This document shows, piece by piece, positions 9,379-17,603 of a stretch of DNA of 43,717 nucleotides (the stretch's first letter is position 1; each line of letters opens with the position of its first letter). The DNA is taken from contig CBDUUV010000006.1 of assembly GCA_965370495.1 (NCBI GenBank), positions 1 to 43,717 on the forward strand, in the 5' to 3' direction. A program made the position numbers and the translations under genes. The notes below the pieces were generated by a model. The model was not told where the DNA came from and searched no databases. It saw only the letters and a list, made by a program, of their open reading frames with translations. The stretch comes from Krumholzibacterium sp965370495. Its GTDB lineage: Bacteria; Krumholzibacteriota; Krumholzibacteriia; Krumholzibacteriales; Krumholzibacteriaceae.

Positions 9379-9801
9379 ATGGCAAAAACAACGGTTGACG
9401 TAGCCTGGAATAGCAAGATGTCGTTCAAAGCATCTTTTGACGGGCATGAGGTAATACTGGATGCTGACAGCAGCGCGGGCGGTGAAGATAAGGGCCCAAG
9501 GCCCAAGCCGTTCATGCTTGTTGCGCTCGGTGGCTGTACAGGGATGGATGTGATCTCCATTCTGAAAAAAATGCGGGTCGAAGTAAAAGACTTCCATGTA
9601 AAGGTCGAAGGAGAACTGACCGACGAGCATCCAAGGTATTACCGCAAAATGCATATAACGTACGAATTCAAAGGGAAAGACCTGCCGATGGACAAATTGA
9701 AAAAAGCGGTCAGCCTCTCTGAAGAACGCTACTGTGGAGTCAGCGCTCTCTACACAAAAGCGATAGAGCTGACATCGGAGATAAAAGTCATTGATCAGTG
9801 A
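9379..9801 (+). CDS. OsmC/Ohr-superfamily thiol peroxidase-like protein (YhfA type)
   Basis: 140 residues, the usual length. OsmC-fold proteins are dimeric cytosolic enzymes that reduce organic hydroperoxides with two cysteines. Both are present: Cys53 in GGCTGMDV, at the start of the central helix, and Cys119 in RYCGVSA. The GGCTGMDV form and the lack of long insertions resemble the YhfA subgroup rather than Ohr. AGGAGG lies seven bases before the ATG. The gene stands alone on its strand and is followed by a good intrinsic terminator, so it is probably monocistronic. Substrate specificity cannot be read from the sequence. Confidence 0.88.
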   Translation: MAKTTVDVAWNSKMSFKASFDGHEVILDADSSAGGEDKGPRPKPFMLVALGGCTGMDVISILKKMRVEVKDFHVKVEGELTDEHPRYYRKMHITYEFKGKDLPMDKLKKAVSLSEERYCGVSALYTKAIELTSEIKVIDQ

Positions 9802-9853
9802 CCCAGAGTATACTTCCGGATCGCCGCATTGATTTATCGCTCAGTGGGGTGTC

Positions 9854-9886
9854 AGTGGGGTCTCCCTCTTCAGGGCCCCGCTTTTT
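9854..9886 (+). terminator. Rho-independent terminator after the osmC-type gene
   Basis: AGTGGGGTCT (9854-9863) pairs with GGGCCCCGCT (9873-9882), including three G-T wobbles, giving a 10-bp stem. The 9-base loop is followed by a T tract (9882-9886). It is about 50 bases after the stop codon. Confidence 0.7.
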
Positions 9887-9897
9887 CTGCCAGAAAA

Positions 9898-10959
9898 TCA
9901 TATTGACGTGTCCGGGTTCTTGATATACAGAGATTGTGTCGGGAACGCGAACTCAATCCCCCTGCTGTCGAACTCCTCCCTGATCCTCAGATTGATCTCC
10001 TGTTGGGCGTTCATATATTTTGTGTAGTCCCTGTCCTCTACGAAGTAGACAGTCTCGATGTCCTGGCTGAAATCACCGAACGAGAAAAAATGACAGCGGT
10101 CGAATGTTGTTTCATTTATTGATCCGATTATTTTCTGGATGATGCCTGGTATCGCTTTGAGCTGCTCGACCGTTGTGTCATATGTCACGCCGATCTGGAA
10201 TGCAACGCGGCGTCTCTTCATCCGCCGATAGTTTTTGAGCCTTGAATTTGTAATGTCGGTGTTGGAAAAAACAAGTTCTTCACCACTCAGGCTTCTTATC
10301 CTTGATGTCTTGATCCCTATATGTTCGACCGTGCCCTGGTACTCTCCTATGATTATGAAATCACCGATCTCGAATGGCCTGTCGAAAAAGATCGTAAAAT
10401 AACTGAACAAATCTCCAAGTACAGCCTGTGCTGCCAGGGCGATTGCGATACCGCCGATCCCGAGGCCGGTAACGAGAGCTGTGATTTCAACGCCGAGGTT
10501 GTCCAGGAGGATAATCAGGGCGAAGGACCAGACAATAAGCCTTATAACGGTTAACATGCCCTTGACCGCGTGTTTCCCGGCGATGTCGGGTTTTTTCTTC
10601 GAATGGTAGCTTTCCAGGGAGAAGGCAATCAATGAGAGGACAAAACGTACTGAGAATACAGTGATTATGATCAGGCTGGCGATGCGGAGGATATTCACAA
10701 AGCCCGAACCAAGTTCGAGCCGGCGGATACCCAGATAGAAAGCGCTGTAATAAAAGGGCGGCAAAAGTTTTCGGATGTTGATGACTAAAAAATCATCTAT
10801 ATCCGTAGAAGTTCGTTTTGCCCAGGCTTTGAGCCGGCCGAGTACGATATTCTTGAACACCAGGATGATCGCTATGCCGACAAGGACGGTTATAAGGGAG
10901 TAAACGTAATCTGTCATTGTGTTGTTATAGAATGTTTTTTGAAAGAATTCCTGGAACAT
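9898..10959 (-). CDS. MscS-family mechanosensitive ion channel
   Basis: 353 residues. MscS channels open under membrane tension and release solutes during hypo-osmotic shock. Membrane segments are seen at about 17-40, 70-110 and 135-152. They are followed by the pore-lining TM3 with the Gly/Ala-rich run TGLGIGGIAIALAAQ at ~164-178, then the beta-domain signature LFSYFTIFFDRPFEIGDFI. The cytoplasmic region follows to the C-terminus. The start at 10959 has GGAGG six bases upstream. It lies 105 bases downstream of oadB on the same strand and could be read through from the oad operon, which links sodium pumping and osmotic balance only by position. Confidence 0.92.
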   Translation of the reverse strand: MFQEFFQKTFYNNTMTDYVYSLITVLVGIAIILVFKNIVLGRLKAWAKRTSTDIDDFLVINIRKLLPPFYYSAFYLGIRRLELGSGFVNILRIASLIIITVFSVRFVLSLIAFSLESYHSKKKPDIAGKHAVKGMLTVIRLIVWSFALIILLDNLGVEITALVTGLGIGGIAIALAAQAVLGDLFSYFTIFFDRPFEIGDFIIIGEYQGTVEHIGIKTSRIRSLSGEELVFSNTDITNSRLKNYRRMKRRRVAFQIGVTYDTTVEQLKAIPGIIQKIIGSINETTFDRCHFFSFGDFSQDIETVYFVEDRDYTKYMNAQQEINLRIREEFDSRGIEFAFPTQSLYIKNPDTSI

Positions 10960-11064
10960 ATTTGGCCTCCATTAAAGGGTCTGTCACGCCGAAGGGCTGA
11001 ATATAGCAACTTGCCCGGTAAATGAAAAGAAAATCCGTGGTGGATAGAAACAGTGAACAGGTAT

Positions 11065-12408
11065 TTATCCGCAAAGCGTAAGGAGAATGCCCGCGGCAAC
11101 GGCAGAACCGATGACTCCTGCTACATTGGGCCCCATAGCGTGCATGAGCAGGAAGTTGCGCGGGTTTTCTTTCAACCCCACATCGGTTACTACACGGGCT
11201 GCCATTGGGACGGCCGATACGCCGGCGGCGCCTATGAGAGGGTTGATCTTTTCTTTGCTGAACACATTTAACAGCTTGGCCAGAAATATGCCGCCTGCAG
11301 TGCCTATGGCAAACGCAAACAGACCGAGGCTCAGGATGCCCAGGGTTTCAGGGTTAAGGAATTGTTCCGCGGCCAGTTTGGATCCGACGGATAATCCCAG
11401 AAGAATTGTGATTGTGTTGATCAATTCGTTGGCCGCGGTGTGGGATAACCTCTCTACTACGCCGGATTCTCTGAGCAGGTTGCCGAACATAAGCATGCCT
11501 ATAAGGGGGGTCGCGCCGGGAAGAAGCAGAATGCAGAGCCCAAGGACTATAAGAGGAAAGATGATCTTTTCGATCGTCTTTACTTCCCTGAGTTGTTTCA
11601 TCTCGATTGCGCGTTCGGCTTTTGTTGTGAGCAATTTCATGATAGGAGGCTGGATGATCGGAACCAGTGCCATGTAGGAGTAAGCTGCCACCGCGATAGC
11701 GCCCATGAGATCCGGAGCGAGCTTTCCGGCCAGGAAGATAGCAGTCGGACCGTCCGCTCCGCCGATAATACCGATAGCGGCAGCGTCCTGGATAGAGAAG
11801 TCGATTCCTTCAAAAGTACCGGAGATCCACAGGGCGCCTATAAGAGTCGTAAAAATACCAAACTGCGCGGCGCCTCCCAGCAGAGCGGTTTTCGGGTTGG
11901 CGATAAGGGGGCCGAAATCTGTCATGGCGCCTACTCCCATAAAGATCAGGAGGGGAAAGAGGCCGGTCTGGAGACCGAAGGCATAGAGCATCCCGAGAAA
12001 ACCCTGAGGGCCCGCAATGGCAGCTATGGGGATGTTGGCAAGAATACCCCCAAAGCCGATGGGAAGCAGCAGGAGAGGTTCAAATTTCTTGTGGATTGCC
12101 AGATAGATAAGAATGCAGCTCAGGGCAATCATCAGTACCTGGCCTAATCCCAATGGTATCCCGGTGTTTTCCCCGTCTGGCCTGCCTGTAAGTTCGGAAA
12201 AACCTTCGAAAAACGAGTAAATCCCGGTTGATTTCCATAACTCAACGAACTTGTTTGAAATAGTTGCCTTGTCGGAGTTTTTTTCGGCGTCAGCCGACGA
12301 TGGATTCTCATCAGAGAAAGCAGGAACAGGGCAAAGAGACATACTGAAAATCGTGATGAGAACAAGGAGCAGAACAAGCCCGGGCCCGAACGATCTGTCT
12401 CTCAGCAT
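11065..12408 (-). CDS. oadB: Na+-translocating oxaloacetate decarboxylase beta subunit
   Basis: Integral membrane subunit that decarboxylates carboxybiotin and couples this to Na+ export. From the chosen ATG (12408) it is 447 residues. Family hallmarks are GVGAMTDFGPLIANP near 160-172, IGGADGPTAIFLAGKLAP near 215-232, and GNLLRESGVVERLS plus SVGSKLAAEQF in the C-terminal half. The protein carries an N-terminal extension of ~55 residues before the usual WKSTGIYSF start. It consists of a hydrophobic stretch (VLLLVLITIFSMSL) and a polar linker, and looks like an added signal-type segment. AAAGG lies 14 bases before the ATG, which is rather far, so the start is not certain; the frame remains open to a TTG at 12462. 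Third gene of oadGAB. Confidence 0.93.
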   Translation of the reverse strand: MLRDRSFGPGLVLLLVLITIFSMSLCPVPAFSDENPSSADAEKNSDKATISNKFVELWKSTGIYSFFEGFSELTGRPDGENTGIPLGLGQVLMIALSCILIYLAIHKKFEPLLLLPIGFGGILANIPIAAIAGPQGFLGMLYAFGLQTGLFPLLIFMGVGAMTDFGPLIANPKTALLGGAAQFGIFTTLIGALWISGTFEGIDFSIQDAAAIGIIGGADGPTAIFLAGKLAPDLMGAIAVAAYSYMALVPIIQPPIMKLLTTKAERAIEMKQLREVKTIEKIIFPLIVLGLCILLLPGATPLIGMLMFGNLLRESGVVERLSHTAANELINTITILLGLSVGSKLAAEQFLNPETLGILSLGLFAFAIGTAGGIFLAKLLNVFSKEKINPLIGAAGVSAVPMAARVVTDVGLKENPRNFLLMHAMGPNVAGVIGSAVAAGILLTLCG

Positions 12409-12481
12409 ATTGACGGTCAACACCTTTCGCCTGTCTTTGCAGGGCGATGAAAAACAGGGCAATATTTATTTTCCGTAACAG

Positions 12482-14275
12482 TCAGCCAATGTAAAGTAGT
12501 ACCTGGTCGGTTTTTACCTGATCGCCGACAGATATAGAGATGCCGGTGACGGTTCCGTCCGAGGGAGCATTGACCACCATTTCCATCTTCATGGCCTCCT
12601 GGACAAGAAGGTGGTCGCCCGTCTTTACGGAAGCTCCTTCTGAGACCATCAGGCGGACTATCGTGCCCGGCATCGGAGCTGTTACAGATATTTTTTCACG
12701 TAGCGCGGAAGAAGCTGTTATTTCTTCATACTTGTCGGAAATATCTATGTGATAGGTTACCCCGTTTACAACCGCCTTGTCGCCGTCAAGCCTGATGGCA
12801 TATTTGTTGTTGTTCACGGTAATGGTATACCCGTCTGTGGCACCCTGTTTTTCAGTTGAGGATTCTGGCGTCATATTTTTCCGGACACCGATCGTGCCCA
12901 TACCGAGAAGGTATTTGACCCCCTTGTCGCCACAGGCGGACACAATAAATATATTTTCATCAGTAACTTCAAGGTTGTTTTCTTCCAGTTTTTTTCTGGC
13001 CGGGGCCAGCCCTTTTTCAGGGTTTCCTTCAAGCAGGTCAAGCGGGTTTTCTGTCGTGGGTTCGAGGCCCAGTTGATCTGACGCGATTTTCATGATTTCC
13101 GGGTCCGGAGCTTTCGGAGTTTTTCCGAAATACCCAAGAACCATTTTGCCGTAACCTTCCGCGATCCTGGTCCATTTGCCGAGCATTACGTTATTGAAAG
13201 CCTGCTGGAAATAAAACTGGCTTACGGGAGTGACAGAGGTTCCGAATCCGCCCAGGCGCACAACTTCGCCGATAGCCGCCACGATTTCAGGAAAACGGTC
13301 CATGATATTGTTGTCACGCATCATCTGGGAATTAGTCGTCAGCGCGCCGCCCGGCATGGGTGACCACGGGATGATCGGTTCGACGGCTTTTGCTTCGGGC
13401 GGCATAAAATAATCTTTCATGCAATCCTTGAAAACCTCTTCGGCTTCCATGACTTTATCGATATCCACGTCCAGGTCGTAATCAGTTCCTCGAAGCGCAT
13501 GCCACATTGTCGCGATATCAGGCTGACAGGTTCCCCCGGAGCATGGTGCCATGGAGAGATCGATCACATCGGCGCCTGCGTCCAGCGCCGCCTTGTAACC
13601 GATAATACCAATGCCGGCCGTGTCATGGGTGTGGAACTGGATGACCGTATCTTCGGGAAGGACCTTTCTTGCCCGCCGGATAGTTTCATAGATCGTGGAA
13701 GGAGTAGAGGTTCCCGACGCATCCTTGAAACAAACGGAATGATAGGGAATTTCAGCATCAAGGATCCCTCTCAGAACTGTTTCATAGAAATCGGGGTCAT
13801 GGGCGCCGGAACATCCGGGGGGCAAAGCCATCATAGTGATAACTATCTGGTGTTTGAGGCCGGCGTCCACAATGCACCGGCCACTGTAGATCAGGTTGCC
13901 GACATCGTTCAATGCGTCGAAATTCCGGATGGTTGTGATTCCGTGCCTCGCGAACAGTTCTGCGTGGAGCTTGATGATATCCCTGGGTTGTGAGTCGAGA
14001 GCGACGACATTGATCCCTCGCGCGAGTGTCTGCAGGTCTGCGTCCGGTCCAGCAGCCTCGCGAAAACGATCCATCATATCGAAGGCGTCTTCATTGCTGT
14101 AAAAGTACAGGGACTGGAATCGTGCGCCGCCCCCAGCTTCAAAATATCTGATCCCCGCGGCGGCGGAAGCTTCTACAGCGGGAATAAAGTCATCTGTGAA
14201 AACACGCGCACCGAAAACCGACTGAAAGCCGTCGCGAAACGCAGTATTCATAAACCGCACTGTTTTTTTTGCCAT
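12482..14275 (-). CDS. oadA: Oxaloacetate decarboxylase alpha subunit with carboxyltransferase and biotinyl domains
   Basis: 597 residues. The carboxyltransferase moves CO2 from oxaloacetate, or a related 2-oxo acid, to biotin. The N-terminal TIM barrel has FRDGFQS near the start, the catalytic lysine in CFKDASGTSTP and the metal-binding histidines in IQFHTHDTAG. The conserved carboxylase domain follows, then a C-terminal biotinyl domain with EAMKM, in which Lys563 is the biotin site. Two details differ from the Klebsiella type: FRDGFQSVFGAR replaces the usual LRDxHQSLxATR, and MAPCSGGTCQPD replaces the common MSGxTSQP. A related substrate is therefore possible. AAAGGA lies nine bases before the ATG. 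It is 16 bases after oadG and 73 before oadB. Confidence 0.93.
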   Translation of the reverse strand: MAKKTVRFMNTAFRDGFQSVFGARVFTDDFIPAVEASAAAGIRYFEAGGGARFQSLYFYSNEDAFDMMDRFREAAGPDADLQTLARGINVVALDSQPRDIIKLHAELFARHGITTIRNFDALNDVGNLIYSGRCIVDAGLKHQIVITMMALPPGCSGAHDPDFYETVLRGILDAEIPYHSVCFKDASGTSTPSTIYETIRRARKVLPEDTVIQFHTHDTAGIGIIGYKAALDAGADVIDLSMAPCSGGTCQPDIATMWHALRGTDYDLDVDIDKVMEAEEVFKDCMKDYFMPPEAKAVEPIIPWSPMPGGALTTNSQMMRDNNIMDRFPEIVAAIGEVVRLGGFGTSVTPVSQFYFQQAFNNVMLGKWTRIAEGYGKMVLGYFGKTPKAPDPEIMKIASDQLGLEPTTENPLDLLEGNPEKGLAPARKKLEENNLEVTDENIFIVSACGDKGVKYLLGMGTIGVRKNMTPESSTEKQGATDGYTITVNNNKYAIRLDGDKAVVNGVTYHIDISDKYEEITASSALREKISVTAPMPGTIVRLMVSEGASVKTGDHLLVQEAMKMEMVVNAPSDGTVTGISISVGDQVKTDQVLLYIG

Positions 14276-14291
14276 AACAGGTTGTCCTTTC

Positions 14292-14528
14292 TTAACGGCG
14301 CGTGCGTGCTTTTGCAGCAGCTATCGCAATCGCGATCTCAACAAGGTCGCCATCTGCCCGGTGAGGCCCCGCAGCCTCTGACGCAACCTGCGAGTTTTCA
14401 ACCTGAACAGGGGCGGAAAAACGATTAAAGAACTTAGCCGAGACCATCATGACAAGTACCAGCAGCGCAAGGAAAGAAAAGACCATTCCCATGCCCGCGA
14501 CCATCAGCCCCAGTCCTTCAGCCAGCAT
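14292..14528 (-). CDS. oadG: Oxaloacetate decarboxylase gamma chain
   Basis: 78 residues: one N-terminal membrane helix (GLGLMVAGMGMVFSFLALLVLVMMV) followed by a polar tail ending in basic residues, as in OadG, which anchors the alpha subunit to beta. The start at 14528 has GAGAGG seven bases upstream; an in-frame ATG at 14549 has no comparable site. The sequence alone is short, but its position as first gene of a compact oadG-oadA-oadB operon makes the call secure. Confidence 0.88.
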   Translation of the reverse strand: MLAEGLGLMVAGMGMVFSFLALLVLVMMVSAKFFNRFSAPVQVENSQVASEAAGPHRADGDLVEIAIAIAAAKARTRR

Positions 14529-14671
14529 ATTACATCCTCTCAAAAACAAGCGAAACAGGTTACAGACTGCTTTTATCGTGTTTCCTGAAAACAGGACAAT
14601 TCTGACAACCTGTTCTCAAGCAGGTAATATAATCAAATGGCCCGCCATGTGTATGGTTTTCAGGAGAATTG

Positions 14672-16450
14672 CTATTTATCCTTTCCGGCCGCTCTGTATC
14701 TGTTTGTGATGGGAAGTCTGCGGTCGCGGCCGAAAGCTTTCGGCGTGATCCTGATTCCCGGAGGCCCCTGGCGACGTTTATATTCGTTAAAATCGATCAT
14801 CCTGATCGTCTGCCTGACTATCGAGGGATCCATGCCCTCGGAGACGATCTCGCTGAACGACAAGTCGTTTTCAACGTATAACTCTATGATTCTGTCGAGA
14901 ACCGGATATGGCGGCAATGTGTCCTGATCACATTGATCGGGCCTCAGTTCGGCAGAGGGTTTCCTTTTTATTGTAGAGGAAGGGATCAGGGCTTTGCCCG
15001 CAACGCGATTTCGATACCTGCTGAGCGAAAAGACGAGGGTTTTGGGGACGTCTTTCAGTACGCCGAGCCCTCCGGCCATGTCGCCGTACAGGGTGCAGTA
15101 GCCAACAGCGATTTCGCTCTTGTTCCCGGTCGTAAGGACGAGATAGCCGAATTTGTTGGAAAGCGCCATCAGGAGGTTCCCCCTGACGCGTGCCTGAAGG
15201 TTTTCCTCGGTGATGCCCACGCCTCTTTTCGGGATGATTTCTTTCAGGATATCACGATATGAATCGTATACGGAATCTATTGGAAGCTCGAGAAGCCGTA
15301 TACCGAGGTTTTCAGCAAGGCGCCAGGCATCTCGCAGGGTCGAACTGGAAGTATACCCGGAAGGCATGGTCACTCCGGATACGCGATTTGGGCCGAGAGC
15401 GTCCACGGCAATAGCTGCCGTCAGCGCCGAATCGATACCTCCGCTGATGCCCAGGACTACTCCCGTAAACCCGTTTTTTTCGACATAGTCGCGGGTTCCC
15501 GTTACGAGGGCTTCGTACACTTCTTCAACAGGCTTGAGATGGCTGACCTTTTTTCGTGCCGGCAGGCGGGTTGCCCTGTGAACCGGAAGTGGTGGAAGAT
15601 CCGTGATCTCAACAGGCCCGGGGGAAAATGCCCCGGTATTATCTGTTGTATCGCGCAATCGTTTTTTGCTCCGTTTTTTCGGCTGCCCGGGCGCGATACG
15701 GATATCGGTTACGATAAGGTCTTTCATGAAAGGTGCCCCACGCGCCACAGTCTTCCCGGCAGGGTCGCACACGATACTGCTGCCGTCGAATACGAGTTCA
15801 TCCTGGCCGCCGAGGAGATTTACGTAACACAGGTATGTGTTGTTTTCCCTGGCGCGCCGCTGCATGAGTTTTTCCCTTTCAGGTCCCTTGCGGCGGTGGT
15901 ATGGCGAGGCGGAGATGTTGATTATGATCCTGGCTCCTCCGATACCGGTCTGAATGGCGGTGGGGCCGTCATCCATCCACATATCCTCACATATACTTAT
16001 CCCTACGGGAATGTCGCCGAACCTCACAACGAGCGGGCGGGTGCCTCTGGTAAAATATCTTTTTTCATCGAATACTCCGTAATTGGGAAGATGGATCTTG
16101 CGGTACCGGGCCGCGATTTTCCCCCTGTACAGGACTGAAGCGGTATTGTACATCGGAGCCCCGCGGCGCAAGGGAGGCTCAGGAGAACCGATTATTACGG
16201 CGATTCCACGCGTCTGCCGGGCCAGCTTTCCAAGCTCGGCTTCGCAGTCCGCAAGAAAACCGGGTTTCAGAAGCAGGTCTTCCGCGGGATAACCGCAAAG
16301 AAACAGCTCGGGAAAGGCAAGGATCTGAACGCCGGCCTTTTTCGCTTCGGCTGATATTTCCCTGACAAGTTTCGCGTTTCCTGCAAGGTCACCTACAACC
16401 GGGTTCGCCTGCGCGAGTCCTATCCGGATTTTCCGGGCGGTGGTTTTCAT
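14672..16450 (-). CDS. nadE: Glutamine-dependent NAD+ synthetase
   Basis: 592 residues. It catalyses the last step of NAD synthesis, amidating nicotinic acid adenine dinucleotide with ammonia released from glutamine. The N-terminal nitrilase-type amidase domain (~1-260) shows AFPELFLCGY and the catalytic cysteine in GISICEDMW. The C-terminal synthetase domain has the ATP loop LGISGGIDSALTAA and TTGNKSEIAVGYCTLYGDMAGG. The start at 16450 is preceded by AAGGG at eight bases and aligns with the usual family start KIRIGLAQANP. It lies 143 bases from oadG and 58 bases after the upstream methyltransferase gene, all on the minus strand. Confidence 0.95.
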   Translation of the reverse strand: MKTTARKIRIGLAQANPVVGDLAGNAKLVREISAEAKKAGVQILAFPELFLCGYPAEDLLLKPGFLADCEAELGKLARQTRGIAVIIGSPEPPLRRGAPMYNTASVLYRGKIAARYRKIHLPNYGVFDEKRYFTRGTRPLVVRFGDIPVGISICEDMWMDDGPTAIQTGIGGARIIINISASPYHRRKGPEREKLMQRRARENNTYLCYVNLLGGQDELVFDGSSIVCDPAGKTVARGAPFMKDLIVTDIRIAPGQPKKRSKKRLRDTTDNTGAFSPGPVEITDLPPLPVHRATRLPARKKVSHLKPVEEVYEALVTGTRDYVEKNGFTGVVLGISGGIDSALTAAIAVDALGPNRVSGVTMPSGYTSSSTLRDAWRLAENLGIRLLELPIDSVYDSYRDILKEIIPKRGVGITEENLQARVRGNLLMALSNKFGYLVLTTGNKSEIAVGYCTLYGDMAGGLGVLKDVPKTLVFSLSRYRNRVAGKALIPSSTIKRKPSAELRPDQCDQDTLPPYPVLDRIIELYVENDLSFSEIVSEGMDPSIVRQTIRMIDFNEYKRRQGPPGIRITPKAFGRDRRLPITNRYRAAGKDK

Positions 16451-16508
16451 TACGAAGGCCCTTTTCGTTTCATGCCTGAGTTGAGGATAGCTGAAAAGAA
16501 TCACTTAT

Positions 16509-17267
16509 TCAATACTTGATAGTCTTTACCCAAAGATACTGCGTCCCCTGACCCTCTGTCTTGACCACGTTCATGCCGCCCTCGGTACAGGCATGCCTTA
16601 CCCCTGAAAGTGAACTTCGTGATCCTTGCCACGCCGGATGGGTCAGGTCGCGGGGCGCTTGCCCATAGCGCGGATGATCAGTGTTTCCGCGGGGCTTCAG
16701 TATGTTTGCGAGGGTTTTAAGTCGCGTCCTCAGTTTCAGGCGGCCCCGCAGGGTCTCTGGCAGGTTATTCACCTGGAAATAGAAATATCCACCGCTCTTG
16801 AGTACACGCCCGGCTTCGCGAATGTAATTCATAGTTATCTTTTTGTCAGTAATATGTTGAAAGGTCAGATATGAAAAGACAAAATCGAACTGGCCATCCT
16901 CATAAATTTCGAGGTCATAACCGTTGCCAATATCCAACTGTACGTTGTCGACCGCTTTCAGATTTTCCCGCGCCTGATTTATCATGTTGGGAGATACGTC
17001 AGTTCCGTAGACGCGCTTGAACCGTTCCGCAAGGTATGCGGTCATCCGGCCTATTCCTGACCCGATTTCCAGAACAATCTCTGTACCTGTGAAAGGGATC
17101 TCTGATTCCTCAAGAAATTTCCTGGTCAGTGTTTTTCCCCATTGCCAGAATTTTACCGCATCTTGCTCGTTATAGGGCCGATACGAAGAAACGTAATACA
17201 TGGCGTTTTCCAGTGCTTTTTTATCCCAAAACTTTCGCATGATCTCTGTTGTGCGGGAACTGGTCAT
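16509..17267 (-). CDS. Class I SAM-dependent methyltransferase
   Basis: 252 residues. Motif I is EIGSGIGRMTAYLAERF (around 65-80), the acidic ribose-binding position lies in VYGTDVSPNMI, and FDFVFSYLTFQHI and AGRVLKSGGYFYFQVN mark motifs II and III. The substrate is not evident; the C-terminal part is basic. The ATG at 17267 has GAGGAG and AAAGGG upstream. A longer reading in the same frame extends into the neighbouring transposase remnant and is not credible. Because the remnant abuts the promoter region, expression of this gene may have been altered by the insertion. Confidence 0.83.
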   Translation of the reverse strand: MTSSRTTEIMRKFWDKKALENAMYYVSSYRPYNEQDAVKFWQWGKTLTRKFLEESEIPFTGTEIVLEIGSGIGRMTAYLAERFKRVYGTDVSPNMINQARENLKAVDNVQLDIGNGYDLEIYEDGQFDFVFSYLTFQHITDKKITMNYIREAGRVLKSGGYFYFQVNNLPETLRGRLKLRTRLKTLANILKPRGNTDHPRYGQAPRDLTHPAWQGSRSSLSGVRHACTEGGMNVVKTEGQGTQYLWVKTIKY

Positions 17268-17301
17268 GGCCCTTTTCTCCTCTGCTTGAATTCGTGACGC
17301 A

Positions 17302-17430
17302 TAACAACCCGTTATGGCTATGGCGACGCTCCGGATTATAAAACATTTCGATGTGATCAAACAAGTCCGTTCGTGCTTCGTCTCTTGTCGGATAGATCTT
17401 TTTTCGTACTCTTTCCACCTTCAGCGAGCT
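17302..17430 (-). pseudogene. IS3-type transposase (OrfB/rve) C-terminal remnant
   Basis: Translation on the minus strand gives SSLKVERVRKKIYPTRDEAR followed directly by TDLFDHIEMFYNPERRHSHNG. This matches the end of the integrase core of IS3-family OrfB proteins, whose usual pattern is F-SLKxE.....Y.TR.EAR.D.F.YIE.FYN..R.HS.LGY. Homology stops at both sides: upstream the expected catalytic DDE region is missing, and downstream the reading passes into unrelated codons (CVTNSS). No inverted repeats or target duplication could be identified. The fragment is ~43 codons and surely non-functional. Confidence 0.8.
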
Positions 17431-17597
17431 GAGAGAAATTTTGATTAATTCACTTGCAGCTGTCGGATTTCCCTGTCACGTTGGCCGCAGAGCGCCCGTT
17501 GCGCCAGGGCAGCTGGCAGCTGAAGCGAAGAATGTCAGGCCCTGAAAAACATAAAAAGGAATATCCAGATTGTGAGAGATCAAGTTAATATAGGTGG
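17431..17597. other. Intergenic region between IS remnant and the TPR protein gene
   Basis: About 165 bases, holding the presumed promoter of the plus-strand gene that follows. I see no full sigma-70 match, no terminal inverted repeat and no tRNA. Confidence 0.3.
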
Positions 17598-17603
17598 ATG
17601 AAT

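Noticed and set aside
9179..9403. 74-codon frame with a good upstream AAGGAAGG
   Set aside because: It overlaps the start and ribosome binding site of the osmC-type gene and encodes a composition unlike a protein.
17268..17360. N-terminal extension of the methyltransferase
   Set aside because: It is a shifted-frame reading of the transposase remnant; a ribosome binding site fits the start at 17267.
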